64,000 bases of DNA from assembly GCF_028682475.1 (NCBI RefSeq), contig NZ_JANHLE010000003.1, forward strand, positions 62,001-126,000. The letters run 5' to 3'. Origin of the DNA: Pseudomonas putida. GTDB taxonomy: Bacteria > Pseudomonadota > Gammaproteobacteria > Pseudomonadales > Pseudomonadaceae. Positions 8,652 to 18,319 of the stretch are shown here, piece by piece. The position numbers were made by a program, and so were the translations under genes. Below the pieces are notes generated by a model. That model made no database searches. It worked only from the letters and a program-made list of their open reading frames with translations, and was not told the DNA's origin. Each line of letters opens with the position of its first letter. Within the stretch, counting starts at the first letter, position 1.

Positions 8652-10208
8652 TCAGCTCACTCCCCGTTCCTTGCCGCGCCAGAACGCCTCGCGCAAGTCG
8701 CGCTTGAGTACCTTGCCGGCACCCGAGAGCGGCAAGGTGTCGCGAAACTCGACTGATTTGGGGGTCTTGTAGCCGGCGATCTGACGGCGGCAGTGCTCGA
8801 TAATCTCGGCACCGCGCACCTGGCCATCGGGCTTGAGCACCACCACCGCATGCACGGTTTCGCCCCATTGCTCGCACGGAATGCCGATGACTGCACAGGC
8901 GGCGACCGCCGGGTGGCTGGCGATGGCGCTTTCCACCTCACCGGAATAGACGTTCTCGCCGCCGCTGACGATCATGTCCTTGAAGCGGTCGACGATGTAG
9001 ATGTAGCCCTGCTCGTCCATATAAGCGCCGTCACCGGTGTGCATCCAGCCGCCGCGCAGGGCCTGGGCGGTTTCTTCGGGTTTGTTCCAGTAACCGAGCA
9101 TGATGTTCGGGCCGCGCACCACCACCTCGCCGACGGTGCCGCAGGGGACTTCATTGTCGTGCTCATCGACAATCCGCACGGTCACCCCCAGCCCTGGCCG
9201 GCCGGCCGAACGCAAGCGGCCGCTGGCAATGCCCTCGGGGCCATGGTTCTCCGGGCCATTGGCGGAAATCGGCGGTGCTGCCTCGGTCATGCCATAGCCC
9301 TGGGTGAACTCGACTTGAGGCAAAGCCTTGAGCGCCAGTTCCAGCAACGGCACGGCGATGGGTGATGCGCCATAGGTGAGGCTGCGCAGGCAGCTCAGGT
9401 CGTAGCGGGCAAAGTCCGGGTGCATGATCAGCGCTTGCAGCATGGTCGGCACGATAAGGATGTCGGTGATCCGTTCGGCCTCGATGGTCCGCATCACATC
9501 CACGGCATCGAAAGCCGGAACGAACACACTCGGCAGGCCGATCAGCGAGATCAGGATCACCCGCGACAACGCCGCCAGGTGGAACATCGGCGCGATATGC
9601 AACGTCAGGGCATCGGCGGGCACCGGCACATCGGCGGCGCGGGCGACGGCGGCCGACCACAGGTTCATGTGCGACTGCATCACCCCCTTGGGCAGCCCGG
9701 TGGTGCCGCCGGTGTACATGATGCTGGCCAGGTCGTCGCCGCCGCGAAAGGCGTCGTCCACCGGAACCGCATAGCGGATCAGCTGCTCATAGGACAGCAT
9801 GCCCTCCGGCGCCGGACCGTCGCCGACATGAATCAGCAGTGGCCGTACCCGGGCACTGGACGCGATCGCTTCGGCCATGGGCAGGAAGCTGTCATCGATC
9901 AACAGGATGCGCGTGTCGCAGTCGTCCAGCGAATAGACAATCTCGGTCACGCTCCAGCGGATGTTGACCGGGTTGACCACGCCGCCGCCCCACCAGGTCG
10001 CCAGGTAGTACTCCAGGAACCGGTCGGAGTTGAGCCCCAGCAGGCCGACCCGATCGCCGGTGTGCATGCCCAGTTGCTGCAAGGCTCCGGCCAGGCGCGC
10101 CACCCGTTCGGCGAGCTCGGCATAAGTATGGCGGCGCTGGCGAAACACCGTGGCCAGGGCATGAGGTCGTTGCTGCAGCATGCGGTGCAGCCCTTGGGTC
10201 AGATACAT
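8652..10208 (-). CDS. Fatty-acid-type AMP-forming acyl-CoA ligase (copy 2)
   Basis: A 518-residue ANL-family ligase, tandem paralogue of the gene at 7100. It has MYTGGTTGLPKGVMQSH, QGYGMTEAAPP, HTGDGAYMDEQGY, DRFKDMIVSGGENVYSGEVE and the C-terminal lysine in LSGAGKVLKRDLREAF. The start is supported by CAGGAG 7 bases before the ATG. Keeping two similar ligases suggests activation of two acids in the pathway, for example the starting acid and a shortened intermediate, or two stereoisomers (inference). Confidence 0.9.
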   Translation of the reverse strand: MYLTQGLHRMLQQRPHALATVFRQRRHTYAELAERVARLAGALQQLGMHTGDRVGLLGLNSDRFLEYYLATWWGGGVVNPVNIRWSVTEIVYSLDDCDTRILLIDDSFLPMAEAIASSARVRPLLIHVGDGPAPEGMLSYEQLIRYAVPVDDAFRGGDDLASIMYTGGTTGLPKGVMQSHMNLWSAAVARAADVPVPADALTLHIAPMFHLAALSRVILISLIGLPSVFVPAFDAVDVMRTIEAERITDILIVPTMLQALIMHPDFARYDLSCLRSLTYGASPIAVPLLELALKALPQVEFTQGYGMTEAAPPISANGPENHGPEGIASGRLRSAGRPGLGVTVRIVDEHDNEVPCGTVGEVVVRGPNIMLGYWNKPEETAQALRGGWMHTGDGAYMDEQGYIYIVDRFKDMIVSGGENVYSGEVESAIASHPAVAACAVIGIPCEQWGETVHAVVVLKPDGQVRGAEIIEHCRRQIAGYKTPKSVEFRDTLPLSGAGKVLKRDLREAFWRGKERGVS

Positions 10209-10264
10209 GAAGCTCTCCTGTAATTATTGTTGTCAGGCAAGAACGTGGTCACCGTGCAGGACGA

Positions 10265-11068
10265 TCAGGCCCCGGTGTATCGGGGTGGGCGTTGTTCGGC
10301 CAGGGCGCGGCGTGCTTCGGCGTGATCCTCGCTGTCGCGCAACAAGCCCCAGTGCAGGTGGGCGTGGGCGACGAATTCGCGCGGCGTCAAGTGCACGCTC
10401 TGCAGTGCCAGACGCTTGATCGACTGCACGGCGAGCGGGCCATTGGCGGCAACGCGCTCGGCCAGGTTCAGGGCCGCAGGCATCAGATCCTCGCGCGGCA
10501 CCAGCGCATTGATCAGCCCCATGCGCAAGGCTTCCTCGGCGCTGATCGCTTCGCCGGTCAGGGCCATCTGCATGGCATGCACGCAAGGCACCGCACGCAG
10601 CAGGTATTGCACCCCACCGGCGGCAGGGATGTTCGCCTCGCGCACCTGGGGCAAGCCGAAGGTCGCCTCGGCAGTGGCGAGGCGCAGGTCGCACTGCAGC
10701 GCCAGCTCAAGCCCGGCACCCAGGCAGGCACCATTGACCGCGGCGATGATCGGCTTCCAGATTTCCAGGTCGATGAGATCGAACAGCCGCGCGTAGCCGC
10801 CCTCCTCGGCTTCGGTCTCGCGGCTTTTCAGTGCCCCGCCGATAAAACCGGATGTTGCGCGCAACGGCTCCTTGAAGCTGGCACCGCTGCAGAACGCCCG
10901 CTCCCCGCTGGCGGTCAGGACGATGACCCGTACCTGCTCGTCATCCTGGCAGGCGCTCAGGGTTTTGCGCAGGTGCATCAGGTCGCTGACGCTCAGCGCA
11001 TTGTTCGACGCTTGGGCATCGAGGGTGACGACTGCCACGTGATCGATGATCTTGAACTGGATGGCCAT
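10265..11068 (-). CDS. Enoyl-CoA hydratase/isomerase family protein
   Basis: A 267-residue crotonase-fold protein. The start was placed at the ATG complementary to 11066-11068 because CAGGAG precedes it. It shows the oxyanion-hole segments ASGERAFCSGASFKE (about residues 55-70) and AAVNGACLGAGLELALQCDL (about 108-127). It probably hydrates a 2-enoyl-CoA to the (S)-3-hydroxyacyl-CoA, whereas the MaoC pair on the other side of the cluster would give the (R)-isomer. It lies between the racemase (39 bp) and the ligases (56 bp). Which cycle step it serves cannot be read from the sequence. Confidence 0.88.
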   Translation of the reverse strand: MAIQFKIIDHVAVVTLDAQASNNALSVSDLMHLRKTLSACQDDEQVRVIVLTASGERAFCSGASFKEPLRATSGFIGGALKSRETEAEEGGYARLFDLIDLEIWKPIIAAVNGACLGAGLELALQCDLRLATAEATFGLPQVREANIPAAGGVQYLLRAVPCVHAMQMALTGEAISAEEALRMGLINALVPREDLMPAALNLAERVAANGPLAVQSIKRLALQSVHLTPREFVAHAHLHWGLLRDSEDHAEARRALAEQRPPRYTGA

Positions 11069-11125
11069 GGGCTGACTCCTGCGCACCAGAGAATGGTTAT
11101 TGTGGGGTGTTGCACAACGCAGTCA

Positions 11126-12280
11126 TCACGCCTTGAAGCCCAGGCCCAGCTGGCCCAAACGTTCGATTGCCTGGTCGTCGAAGCCCCAGTCGCGCAAGGC
11201 ATCAAGCCCCTGTTCGCCGCGCTGCGGCGCCGGTCGTGGTAGCGCCGATGGCGTGCCGAGAAAGCGCGGTGCCGGTACCGGCTGCACCACCCCGTCGACC
11301 TCGATGAAGCTGCCACGGGCACGGCTGTGGGGATGCTCCACGGCCTCGGCAAGACCGAGCACCGGCACCACGCAGGCATCGCTGCCTTCAAAGGCGGCGC
11401 TCCATTGTGCCCGGGTCCGGCTTTTGAACGCCGTGGCGAAGGCGTCGCGCAAACGCGGCCAACCGGCGCGGTCGTGCTGACGGGGCAGACCGGCGTCGGC
11501 CAGGCCGAGGATCTCCAGCATCTGCTGGTAAAAACGCGATTCGATCGGCCCTATCGCCATGTATAGGCCGTCGAGGGTCTGATAGCTGTCATACCAGGGT
11601 GCGCCGCCGTCGAGCAGGTTGCTGCCGCGCTGCTCGTGCCAGTGCCCGCCCGCCAGCAGGCCCCAGATCACCGAGCCCAGTTGCGCTGCGCCCTCGGTCA
11701 TGGCGGCATCGACTACTTGCCCTGCCCCTCCACGCTGAACGTGCAGCAAGGCCGCCAGCACCCCCATGGCCAGGAGCATGCCACCGCCACCGTAGTCGCC
11801 CACCAGATTCAGCGGCGGCAGCGGCCGGCCACCCGCCTCGCCGATGGCCGACAGCACCCCGGACAGGGCGATGTAGTTCAGGTCATGGCCGGCGCGCTCG
11901 GCCATCGGCCCGCTCTGGCCCCAACCGGTCATGCGCGCATAGACCAGACGCGGATTGCACGCCAGGGCCACCTCCGGTCCCAGTCCCAGGCGTTCCAGGG
12001 TGCCTGGGCGAAAGCCTTCGATCAGCACGTCGGCCTGCTTGATCAGTTCCAGCGCCGCCGCGACGCTCTCCGGGCGCTTGAGGTCGAGGGTCACCGAGCG
12101 CCGGTTGCGCCCGGTGATATCGGCCCGCTTGCCTTCAAATCTGGGCCCCAGGTCACTGGCGGCCACCGGCCGGTCGATACGCACCACATCGGCGCCCATG
12201 TCCGCCAGCAGCATGGTGCCGAAAGGCGCTGGCCCGATTGCTTCGAACTCAACCACGCGAATGCCGCTCAATACGCCCAT
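11126..12280 (-). CDS. Alpha-methylacyl-CoA racemase (CaiB/BaiF family)
   Basis: A 384-residue protein starting at MGVLSGIRVVEFEAIGPAPF; the ATG complementary to 12278-12280 has CAGGAG upstream, so a longer open frame was rejected. The class III CoA-transferase fold is clear (MLLADMGADVVRIDRP, RPGTLERLGLGPE), and the details match alpha-methylacyl-CoA racemases rather than transferases: AGHDLNYI, NLVGDYGGGGM, NLLDGGAPWYDSY and GPIESRFY. By analogy with the mycobacterial enzyme, H132, D162 and E247 would be catalytic. Racemases of this type interconvert 2R and 2S methyl-branched acyl-CoAs so that dehydrogenases can act. First gene of its unit, 87 bp from a cluster operator. Confidence 0.88.
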   Translation of the reverse strand: MGVLSGIRVVEFEAIGPAPFGTMLLADMGADVVRIDRPVAASDLGPRFEGKRADITGRNRRSVTLDLKRPESVAAALELIKQADVLIEGFRPGTLERLGLGPEVALACNPRLVYARMTGWGQSGPMAERAGHDLNYIALSGVLSAIGEAGGRPLPPLNLVGDYGGGGMLLAMGVLAALLHVQRGGAGQVVDAAMTEGAAQLGSVIWGLLAGGHWHEQRGSNLLDGGAPWYDSYQTLDGLYMAIGPIESRFYQQMLEILGLADAGLPRQHDRAGWPRLRDAFATAFKSRTRAQWSAAFEGSDACVVPVLGLAEAVEHPHSRARGSFIEVDGVVQPVPAPRFLGTPSALPRPAPQRGEQGLDALRDWGFDDQAIERLGQLGLGFKA

Positions 12281-12366
12281 TTCTGTCTTGCTCCTGATCT
12301 GACGGAGCGCCAGCCAGCACCCCTTTTTTGTTTCATGCAGTAGAGCAATCCCGAGACAGGCCACCA

Positions 12367-12383
12367 CCACCCGGATCGGGTGG
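12367..12383. promoter_or_regulatory. Cluster operator copy 3 (CCACCCG-GAT-CGGGTGG)
   Basis: A perfect 7-3-7 inverted repeat in the divergent region between the racemase (start 12280) and the LuxR regulator (start 12478). It is about 87 bp from the first and 95 bp from the second, so one site could control both directions, including the regulator's own gene. Confidence 0.65.
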
Positions 12384-12477
12384 CGATTGCCTTGCGCGCA
12401 GACAGCAGGTTCAAGCTCTGGGTTACACTCGCCAGGATTGAGTGCATGCTAAAAACAAAAATGAATGGGAAAACCCC

Positions 12478-15309
12478 ATGGACAAACACCGCAAGCCCAC
12501 AGCAGCGGACGGCTTCGCCAGCCTGGCCGTGAATCCGCTCCAGTCGCCGATCGTCAGCACCAAGCTGATCCCGCCGCGCAGTGCCGGGCGCCTGATTTCC
12601 CGCGAGCGCCTGCAGGAACAGATGCTCAAGGCCCGCCGTCAGCGTTGTATCGTGATCAAGGGGCCGGCCGGATGCGGCAAAACCTCGACCCTGATCGCCT
12701 GGCGCCAGGCCCTGCTACCGCTGGGCTTCGATGTGGCCTGGCTGACCTTGTCTGCCGACGACAACGAACTGACCCGGTTTATCGACTACCTGCTGGCAAG
12801 CCTGGGCCACATCGACCCGCAACTGGTGCACGAAGCCACCCAGCTCGAAGGCCGTGGCATCGACAGCGAAGCGGTTGAACGCACGGTCATCACCCTGGTC
12901 CGCAGCATTGCCAGCCGCAGCCGCGAGCTAGTGCTGGTGCTCGATGACCTGCACCACCTGACCGACGTCGGCATTCACCAGGCCCTGCAATGGCTGATCG
13001 ACTACGCCCCGGCCAACCTGCACCTGGCCCTGGTGTCGCGCAGTGCGCTGCCCTTGTCACTGGCGCGGTTACGCGGCCAGGACCTGGTGCAGGAACTGAA
13101 CCTGCGCGACCTGCGCTTTACCCCGGCCGAGTCCGAGCAGTTTCTCAAGGCCCAGCTGGGCGAAATCGATGCCCGCGAAGCCAAGCTCATGCATGAGCTG
13201 ACCGACGGCTGGGTTGCCGGCCTGCAACTGCTGGCCGTGAGCCGCAAGAAGAATCGCCCGCAACCGGACGCTGCGGTCACCTCGGCCCAGACCCAGGTCC
13301 GGGACAACCAGGCGTTCGCCCGTTTCTTTGAAGTCGAAGTTCTGTCCCATCTGACCCCGACCGACCTCGACCTGCTGCTGCTCATGGCGGTCTGCAACCG
13401 CTTTTGCCCGTCGTTGTGCGCGGCCTTGAGCGGTCATCCCGAAGCGGTCGACGCGGCCAATGCGCTGTTGGCGCGCCTGGAACGCGACAACCTGTTCCTG
13501 ATCCCGGTGGACAGCGCCGGGCGGGAAACCTGGTATCGCCTGCATCCCTTGCTGCGTGAAACCCTGCTCAAGTACTTCGACTCGCGCAGCCAGGCCGAGC
13601 AACAGACAGTGCACGTGCGTGCCTGGGCCTGGTTTCGCGACCACAACCACCTCGACGAAGCGGTTCATCATGCGGTCATGGGCGGCAACCCCGAGGCGGC
13701 CGCACTGCTGGTGGAACAGCACGCCCAGACCCTGTATGCCCATGGCGACTTGCGCATGTTGATCGAACTGGTGCGCCTGCTGCCGGTCGAGCAGGTTCAG
13801 GCGCGGGTCAAGCTGCGGATGATCAAGGCACGCATGCAGCTGTACGCCCGGGATTTTTCCGCCTGTGCCCAGAGCCTGACGCAACTGTTCCACGACGTTC
13901 CCGAACAGGATGTCCATGATCGCTTCACCTTGGCACTGCTGCAGGCCTCGCTGGCGTTGCAGCGCGACGACACCGATGGCGCGATGAGCGTGCTGCCGCA
14001 GTTGCTCAACCCGCCAGCGGGCAGCGACAGCGTCGCCATCGGTTCCTGCGCCAATATCCTCTCCTGGCTGTACATGCACCGTGGCGAGTACGAAAAGGCC
14101 CGCCAGGTGCAGCTGGACCGCCCCGCCCTGACGATCAACGGCGAACCTTTTCTGGGCACTGCCGCCGGCAGCCTGCAAGGTCGCTGCCTGCTCGGTCTGA
14201 GCCTGGCCCTGGAGGGGCAAATGACCCAGGCCGAACGGGTCTATCGCGACGTGCTGCATGAGGCCAACCAATGCGGCAAAGCCGGTGCCGACGCCACCTA
14301 CCTGTCCGCCGCCCTGCTGGGCGAGGTGCTGTACGAAACCAATGATGTAGACGCTGCGTTCAAGCTGTTGTCCGGCTGGGTCGACATTCTCGAACGCATC
14401 TCGATTCCCGATTCGGTGCTGCGCGTGCTCCAGGTGCTGTGGAATGTGCAGTGGCTGGCCGGCAACCACCAGGAAGCCCTGGCCTTTGTCGAGCGCCTGG
14501 ATGAGTACGCGATCAAGCTCGGCCTGGATCGGCTGCAGGCGTACTGCCTGACCTGGCAGGTGCGCTGGCGCTTGATGCTCGGCGAGCCCGACCTGGCCCA
14601 GGCCAAACTGACGCGTCTGGAAGCGATCAATGCCCGCCATCCGGATGCCGGGCACACGGCCCTCAAGGAAATCCACATCCTCACCGAGAACGCCCGGGCC
14701 CGCTGGCAACTGGCCCAGGGTGACCTGGAAGGCGGGCTCGCGCGTATCGAACAACTGATCGACACCTGTGAGCAGCATCGCCGGCAGCTGGGGGCAGTAC
14801 GCTTGCTGGTGCTTAGCGCGGTGATCGAGTCCGAACGCGGCAATCACGCCCGCGCCCGCGACAAAGTCATCGAAGCGCTACGGCGCGGGCAACGTTTTGG
14901 CCTGTTGCGCAGCCTGCTGGACGCCCACGACAATGCCCTGGCACTGATCTGCCGGGTAGCGAGCGAGGAAGACCTCGACCCGGTGCTGACCTTTTATGTC
15001 GAACGGTTGCAAGCAGCCCAGGCTTGCGTCCCGGCCATCGCCACCGGCAAGCCGGGCAAGTCGCCTGCCAGCAAGCCGCCAGCAGCGGGGATCGAGCCGT
15101 TGAGCGAACGCGAAATCGAAGTGGTACGCCTGTTGGCCCAGGCGTTGCCGAACAAGAAAATCGCCCGGGCGCTGGGCCTGTCCCCGGAAACCGTGAAATG
15201 GCACCTGAGCCATATTTACAGCAAGCTTGGGGTCAGCAGTCGCGACGAAGCCGTTGCCCGGGTGCGCGATCTCGAAGCACACGACGACAGTAACGCAACG
15301 CGCCCCTGA
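12478..15309 (+). CDS. MalT-like ATP-binding LuxR transcriptional regulator
   Basis: A 943-residue regulator of the large ATP-binding LuxR type (MalT-like). Residues 62-70 form a Walker A loop (GPAGCGKTS), and [11 protein letters not shown] a Walker B strand. A long helical TPR-like region fills the middle, and the last 65 residues are a LuxR DNA-binding domain ([20 protein letters not shown], then [19 protein letters not shown]). Such proteins bind an inducer and ATP, oligomerise and activate promoters. The ATG at 12478 follows TGGGA; an in-frame GTG at 12442 is a possible alternative start. Its position at the centre of two divergent catabolic arms marks it as their activator. Confidence 0.92.
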   Translation: MDKHRKPTAADGFASLAVNPLQSPIVSTKLIPPRSAGRLISRERLQEQMLKARRQRCIVIKGPAGCGKTSTLIAWRQALLPLGFDVAWLTLSADDNELTRFIDYLLASLGHIDPQLVHEATQLEGRGIDSEAVERTVITLVRSIASRSRELVLVLDDLHHLTDVGIHQALQWLIDYAPANLHLALVSRSALPLSLARLRGQDLVQELNLRDLRFTPAESEQFLKAQLGEIDAREAKLMHELTDGWVAGLQLLAVSRKKNRPQPDAAVTSAQTQVRDNQAFARFFEVEVLSHLTPTDLDLLLLMAVCNRFCPSLCAALSGHPEAVDAANALLARLERDNLFLIPVDSAGRETWYRLHPLLRETLLKYFDSRSQAEQQTVHVRAWAWFRDHNHLDEAVHHAVMGGNPEAAALLVEQHAQTLYAHGDLRMLIELVRLLPVEQVQARVKLRMIKARMQLYARDFSACAQSLTQLFHDVPEQDVHDRFTLALLQASLALQRDDTDGAMSVLPQLLNPPAGSDSVAIGSCANILSWLYMHRGEYEKARQVQLDRPALTINGEPFLGTAAGSLQGRCLLGLSLALEGQMTQAERVYRDVLHEANQCGKAGADATYLSAALLGEVLYETNDVDAAFKLLSGWVDILERISIPDSVLRVLQVLWNVQWLAGNHQEALAFVERLDEYAIKLGLDRLQAYCLTWQVRWRLMLGEPDLAQAKLTRLEAINARHPDAGHTALKEIHILTENARARWQLAQGDLEGGLARIEQLIDTCEQHRRQLGAVRLLVLSAVIESERGNHARARDKVIEALRRGQRFGLLRSLLDAHDNALALICRVASEEDLDPVLTFYVERLQAAQACVPAIATGKPGKSPASKPPAAGIEPLSEREIEVVRLLAQALPNKKIARALGLSPETVKWHLSHIYSKLGVSSRDEAVARVRDLEAHDDSNATRP

Positions 15310-15348
15310 GCCAGGCCCCGCCCGCCTTTCCCTGCGCTTTTTCGCCAT

Positions 15349-15367
15349 GCCACCCGGCTCGGGTGGC
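15349..15367. promoter_or_regulatory. Cluster operator copy 4 (GCCACCCG-GCT-CGGGTGGC)
   Basis: A perfect 8-3-8 inverted repeat 117 bp upstream of the dehydrogenase at 15484 and 40 bp after the regulator's stop. No T-run follows, so it is more like an operator than a terminator, although a double role is possible. Confidence 0.6.
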
Positions 15368-15483
15368 GTTCGGCCAAGGGCGCCCGCCTATCGTAACCCT
15401 CAATCCGCAGGCACACACCGTGCCTGTTCAAGCGCCGCCGCACGGCTAGTTGCCACCGGCCCGCCACCGTTGAGGAGACTTGC

Positions 15484-16623
15484 GTGCATATCGCCCGAAC
15501 CGTTCTGCGCGACGACCATGAAATGTTCCGCACCACCGTGCGGCGCTTTTTCGAACGCGAATGCCTGCCCAAGCAGGCGCAGTGGGACCACGCCGGCCAG
15601 GTCGACCGCGAGACCTGGCTCAAAGCCGGTCGCGAAGGCTTGCTGGGGATCAGCCTGCCGACCGAATACGGTGGTGGCGGCGGTGATTTCGGTCATTGCG
15701 CGGTGTTCAACGAAGAGTTCGCCCGCTCCGGCGTCAGTGGTCCCTACTTCGGCATGCACTCCGACGTTATCGCCCCTTACATCAATCGCTGCGGCACTGA
15801 AGAACAAAAGCGCAAGTGGCTACCCGGGGTGTGCGCCGGCGAGATCATCCTCGCCATCGCCATGACCGAACCGGGCACCGGCAGCGACCTCAAGGCGGTC
15901 CGCACCACCGCTGTGCGCGAAGGCGACGAGTACATCATCAACGGCAGCAAGACCTTCATCAGCAACGGCTTGACCGCCGACCTGGTGATCGTCGTGTGCA
16001 AGACCGACCCGAACGCCGGCGCCAAGGGCATCAGTCTGATCGCCGTGGAAGCCAGCCGCCCGGGCTTCCAGCACGGACGCAAGCTGGAAAAAGTCGGTCA
16101 GCACGCCCAGGACACTGCCGAGCTGTTCTTCGACAACGTGCGCGTACCGGTCGCCAACCGTCTGGGCGAAGAAGGCATGGGCTTCAGCTACCTGATGGCC
16201 GAACTGCCCCAGGAGCGTTTCTCCATCGCCGTCTCCGCCGCCGCCAAGCTTGAACGCCTGCTGGAGCACACCCTCGATTACGTCAAGGACCGCAAGGCCT
16301 TCAACCAGACGGTGTGGGACTTCCAGAACAGCAAGTTCAAGCTCGCCGACATCAAGGCCCAGGCCACCGCCTTGCGGGTGATGATCGACTACTACCTGGG
16401 CGAGCACATGCGCCGGCGCCTGACCCTCGAAGAGGCAGCAATCGCCAAGCTGCACAGTACCGAAACCCTGTGGAAATGCCTTGACGACATGGTCCAGCTG
16501 CACGGCGGTTACGGCTACATGCTCGAGTACCCGATTGCCCGGGCCTTCGTTGACATGCGCGTCAACCGCATTTACGGCGGCACCAGTGAAGTCATGCGCG
16601 AACTGATCGCGCGCAAGCTCTGA
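15484..16623 (+). CDS. Acyl-CoA dehydrogenase (paralogue of the gene at 5821)
   Basis: A 379-residue acyl-CoA dehydrogenase beginning with GTG, supported by GAGGAG 7 bases upstream. It has AMTEPGTGSDLKAVRTTAV, NGSKTFISNGLTADL, KDRKAFNQTVWDFQNSKFKL and RIYGGTSEVMRELIARKL at the end. Length and most motifs are identical to the dehydrogenase at 5821, its mirror-image partner. It opens the right-arm unit, which continues into the thiolase after 27 bp. It should catalyse the first, FAD-dependent oxidation of the cycle. Confidence 0.9.
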   Translation: MHIARTVLRDDHEMFRTTVRRFFERECLPKQAQWDHAGQVDRETWLKAGREGLLGISLPTEYGGGGGDFGHCAVFNEEFARSGVSGPYFGMHSDVIAPYINRCGTEEQKRKWLPGVCAGEIILAIAMTEPGTGSDLKAVRTTAVREGDEYIINGSKTFISNGLTADLVIVVCKTDPNAGAKGISLIAVEASRPGFQHGRKLEKVGQHAQDTAELFFDNVRVPVANRLGEEGMGFSYLMAELPQERFSIAVSAAAKLERLLEHTLDYVKDRKAFNQTVWDFQNSKFKLADIKAQATALRVMIDYYLGEHMRRRLTLEEAAIAKLHSTETLWKCLDDMVQLHGGYGYMLEYPIARAFVDMRVNRIYGGTSEVMRELIARKL

Positions 16624-16650
16624 CCCCCAAAAACAAAAAGGAAAAACACG

Positions 16651-17835
16651 ATGAGCACCAAGGTATTCGTTGCCGGCGTGGGCATGATTCAGTTCAAGAA
16701 GCCCGGCACCAGTGAGTCCTACGATGTCATGGGCGAACAGGCGATCCGCCAGGCCCTGGCCGACTGCGGCCTGGACTTCAAACACATCCAGCAAGCCTAT
16801 GCCGGCTACGTCTACGGCGACTCGACCTGCGGGCAGAAAGCCCTGTACCGCGTGGGCATGACCGGCATCCCGCTGATCAACGTCAACAACAACTGCGCCA
16901 CCGGCTCCAGTGCCCTGTTCCTGGCCCGCCAGGCGGTGCAGAGCGGCGTGGTGGACTGCGCCCTGGCGTTCGGCTTCGAGCAGATGAACCCAGGCGCCCT
17001 GAAGTCGGCGTGGAGCGATCGCGCCCCGGCCACCGAGCGCGCGCTGAAGCTGACCAACGAGCTGGTCGGCATGCCCGACCTGCCCACCGCCATCCGCCAG
17101 TTCGCCGGTGCCGGTTATGCGCACATGCAAAAGTACGGCACCCGGCTCGACACCTTCGCCAAAATCCGCGCCAAGGCCAGTCAGCATGCGGCACGCAACC
17201 CCCTGGCGGTATTTCGCAATGTGGTCAGCACCCAAGAAGTGCTGGCCGCGCCAATGCTCTGGGACGGCGTGCTGACCCGCCTGATGGCCTGCCCGCCGAC
17301 CTGCGGCGCCGCTGCCACGATCGTGGTCTCCGAAGCCTTCGCCAAAAAACACGGCCTGTGCACCGATGTGCTGATGGCCGGCCAGGCGCTGACCACCGAC
17401 CTGCCCAGCACCTATGACGCTCACGACATGATCCGCGTGGTCGGCTTCGACATGACCCGCATGGCCGCCGACATCGCCTACAACCAGGCCGGGATCGGCC
17501 CGCAAGACATCGACGTGATCGAGCTGCACGACTGCTTCGCCCAGAACGAACTGCTCACCTACGAAGGCCTGGGCCTGTGCGCCGAAGGGGCTGGCGAGCG
17601 GCTGGTCAACGATGGCGACAACACCTATGGCGGCAAGTGGGTCACCAACCCGTCCGGTGGCCTGCTGTCCAAGGGCCACCCGCTGGGCGCCACCGGCCTG
17701 GCCCAGTGCTATGAGCTGACCCATCAGTTGCGCGGCAGCGCCGAGCAGCGCCAGGTCGACAACGCCCGCATCGCAGTGCAGCACAACCTCGGTCTGGGCG
17801 GTGCCTGCGTGGTGACCGTGTACCAGAAAAACTGA
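16651..17835 (+). CDS. SCP2-type thiolase (paralogue of the gene at 4581)
   Basis: A 394-residue SCPx-class thiolase with the nucleophile in NVNNNCATGS (Cys82), ELHDCFAQNELLTYEGLG, GGLLSKGHPLGATGLAQC and HNLGLGGACVVTVY. It is similar throughout to the left-arm thiolase, for example QAYAGYVYGDSTCG near residue 50 in both. Followed at 23 bp by the MaoC pair and the SDR, it would carry out the last, thiolytic step of a complete cycle encoded by the right arm alone. There is no separate DUF35 partner gene, which some retro-aldolase relatives need. Confidence 0.88.
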   Translation: MSTKVFVAGVGMIQFKKPGTSESYDVMGEQAIRQALADCGLDFKHIQQAYAGYVYGDSTCGQKALYRVGMTGIPLINVNNNCATGSSALFLARQAVQSGVVDCALAFGFEQMNPGALKSAWSDRAPATERALKLTNELVGMPDLPTAIRQFAGAGYAHMQKYGTRLDTFAKIRAKASQHAARNPLAVFRNVVSTQEVLAAPMLWDGVLTRLMACPPTCGAAATIVVSEAFAKKHGLCTDVLMAGQALTTDLPSTYDAHDMIRVVGFDMTRMAADIAYNQAGIGPQDIDVIELHDCFAQNELLTYEGLGLCAEGAGERLVNDGDNTYGGKWVTNPSGGLLSKGHPLGATGLAQCYELTHQLRGSAEQRQVDNARIAVQHNLGLGGACVVTVYQKN

Positions 17836-17858
17836 CGCCGCCGGCCCTCCACGGAGCG

Positions 17859-18305
17859 ATGCACATGATCGACAAAAAACACATCGGCCGCGAGCTGCCG
17901 ACCTTCCTCGCCACCGCCGAAGCCGGACAACTGCGTTTCTTCGCCAAGGCTAGCGGTGAGACCAACCCGATCTATTTCGACGAACAGGCCGCCCGCGATG
18001 CCGGGCACCCCGGGCTGCCACTGCCACCGACCTTCCTGTTTTCGCTGGAGTTGCAGATTCCGTCCAACGCCTGGCGCGATGAACTGGGCATCGTCACCGC
18101 GCGCATCCTGCACGGTGAAGAGTCGTTCCGTTATCACCGTCTGGCCTATGCCGGCGACACCCTGCGCTTCGATGTGCGCATCGCCGACATCTACGAGAAA
18201 AAAGGCGGCGCCCTGGAGTTCGTGGTCCGCGAAACCCGGGTGACCAATCAACACGGTGAGCACGTTGCCGACCTGCGCAGCGTACTTGTGCAGCGCAACG
18301 GCTGA
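17859..18305 (+). CDS. MaoC-type hydratase, N-terminal-domain subunit
   Basis: A 148-residue single hot-dog protein of the FAS1-type/MaoC-N class (FFAKASGETNPIYFDEQAARDAGHPGLPLPP near residues 25-55, given by position). CACGGAGCG precedes the ATG; an ATG two codons later is an alternative. It lacks the full hydratase-2 catalytic motif present in the next gene. Half-size MaoC proteins encoded in pairs form heteromeric (R)-specific enoyl-CoA hydratases, as in mycobacterial HadAB and steroid-pathway ChsH enzymes. It lies between the thiolase and the catalytic partner. Confidence 0.85.
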   Translation: MHMIDKKHIGRELPTFLATAEAGQLRFFAKASGETNPIYFDEQAARDAGHPGLPLPPTFLFSLELQIPSNAWRDELGIVTARILHGEESFRYHRLAYAGDTLRFDVRIADIYEKKGGALEFVVRETRVTNQHGEHVADLRSVLVQRNG

Positions 18306-18319
18306 AGCGGAGAGTGATG

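Noticed and set aside
13069..14847. 592-codon open frame on the minus strand inside the LuxR regulator gene
   Set aside because: Antisense to a large gene with clear Walker and HTH motifs; no support of its own.
15820..17784. 654-codon open frame on the minus strand opposite the dehydrogenase and thiolase
   Set aside because: It mirrors two well-supported genes in GC-rich DNA, has no family motif and no ribosome site; an antisense shadow.
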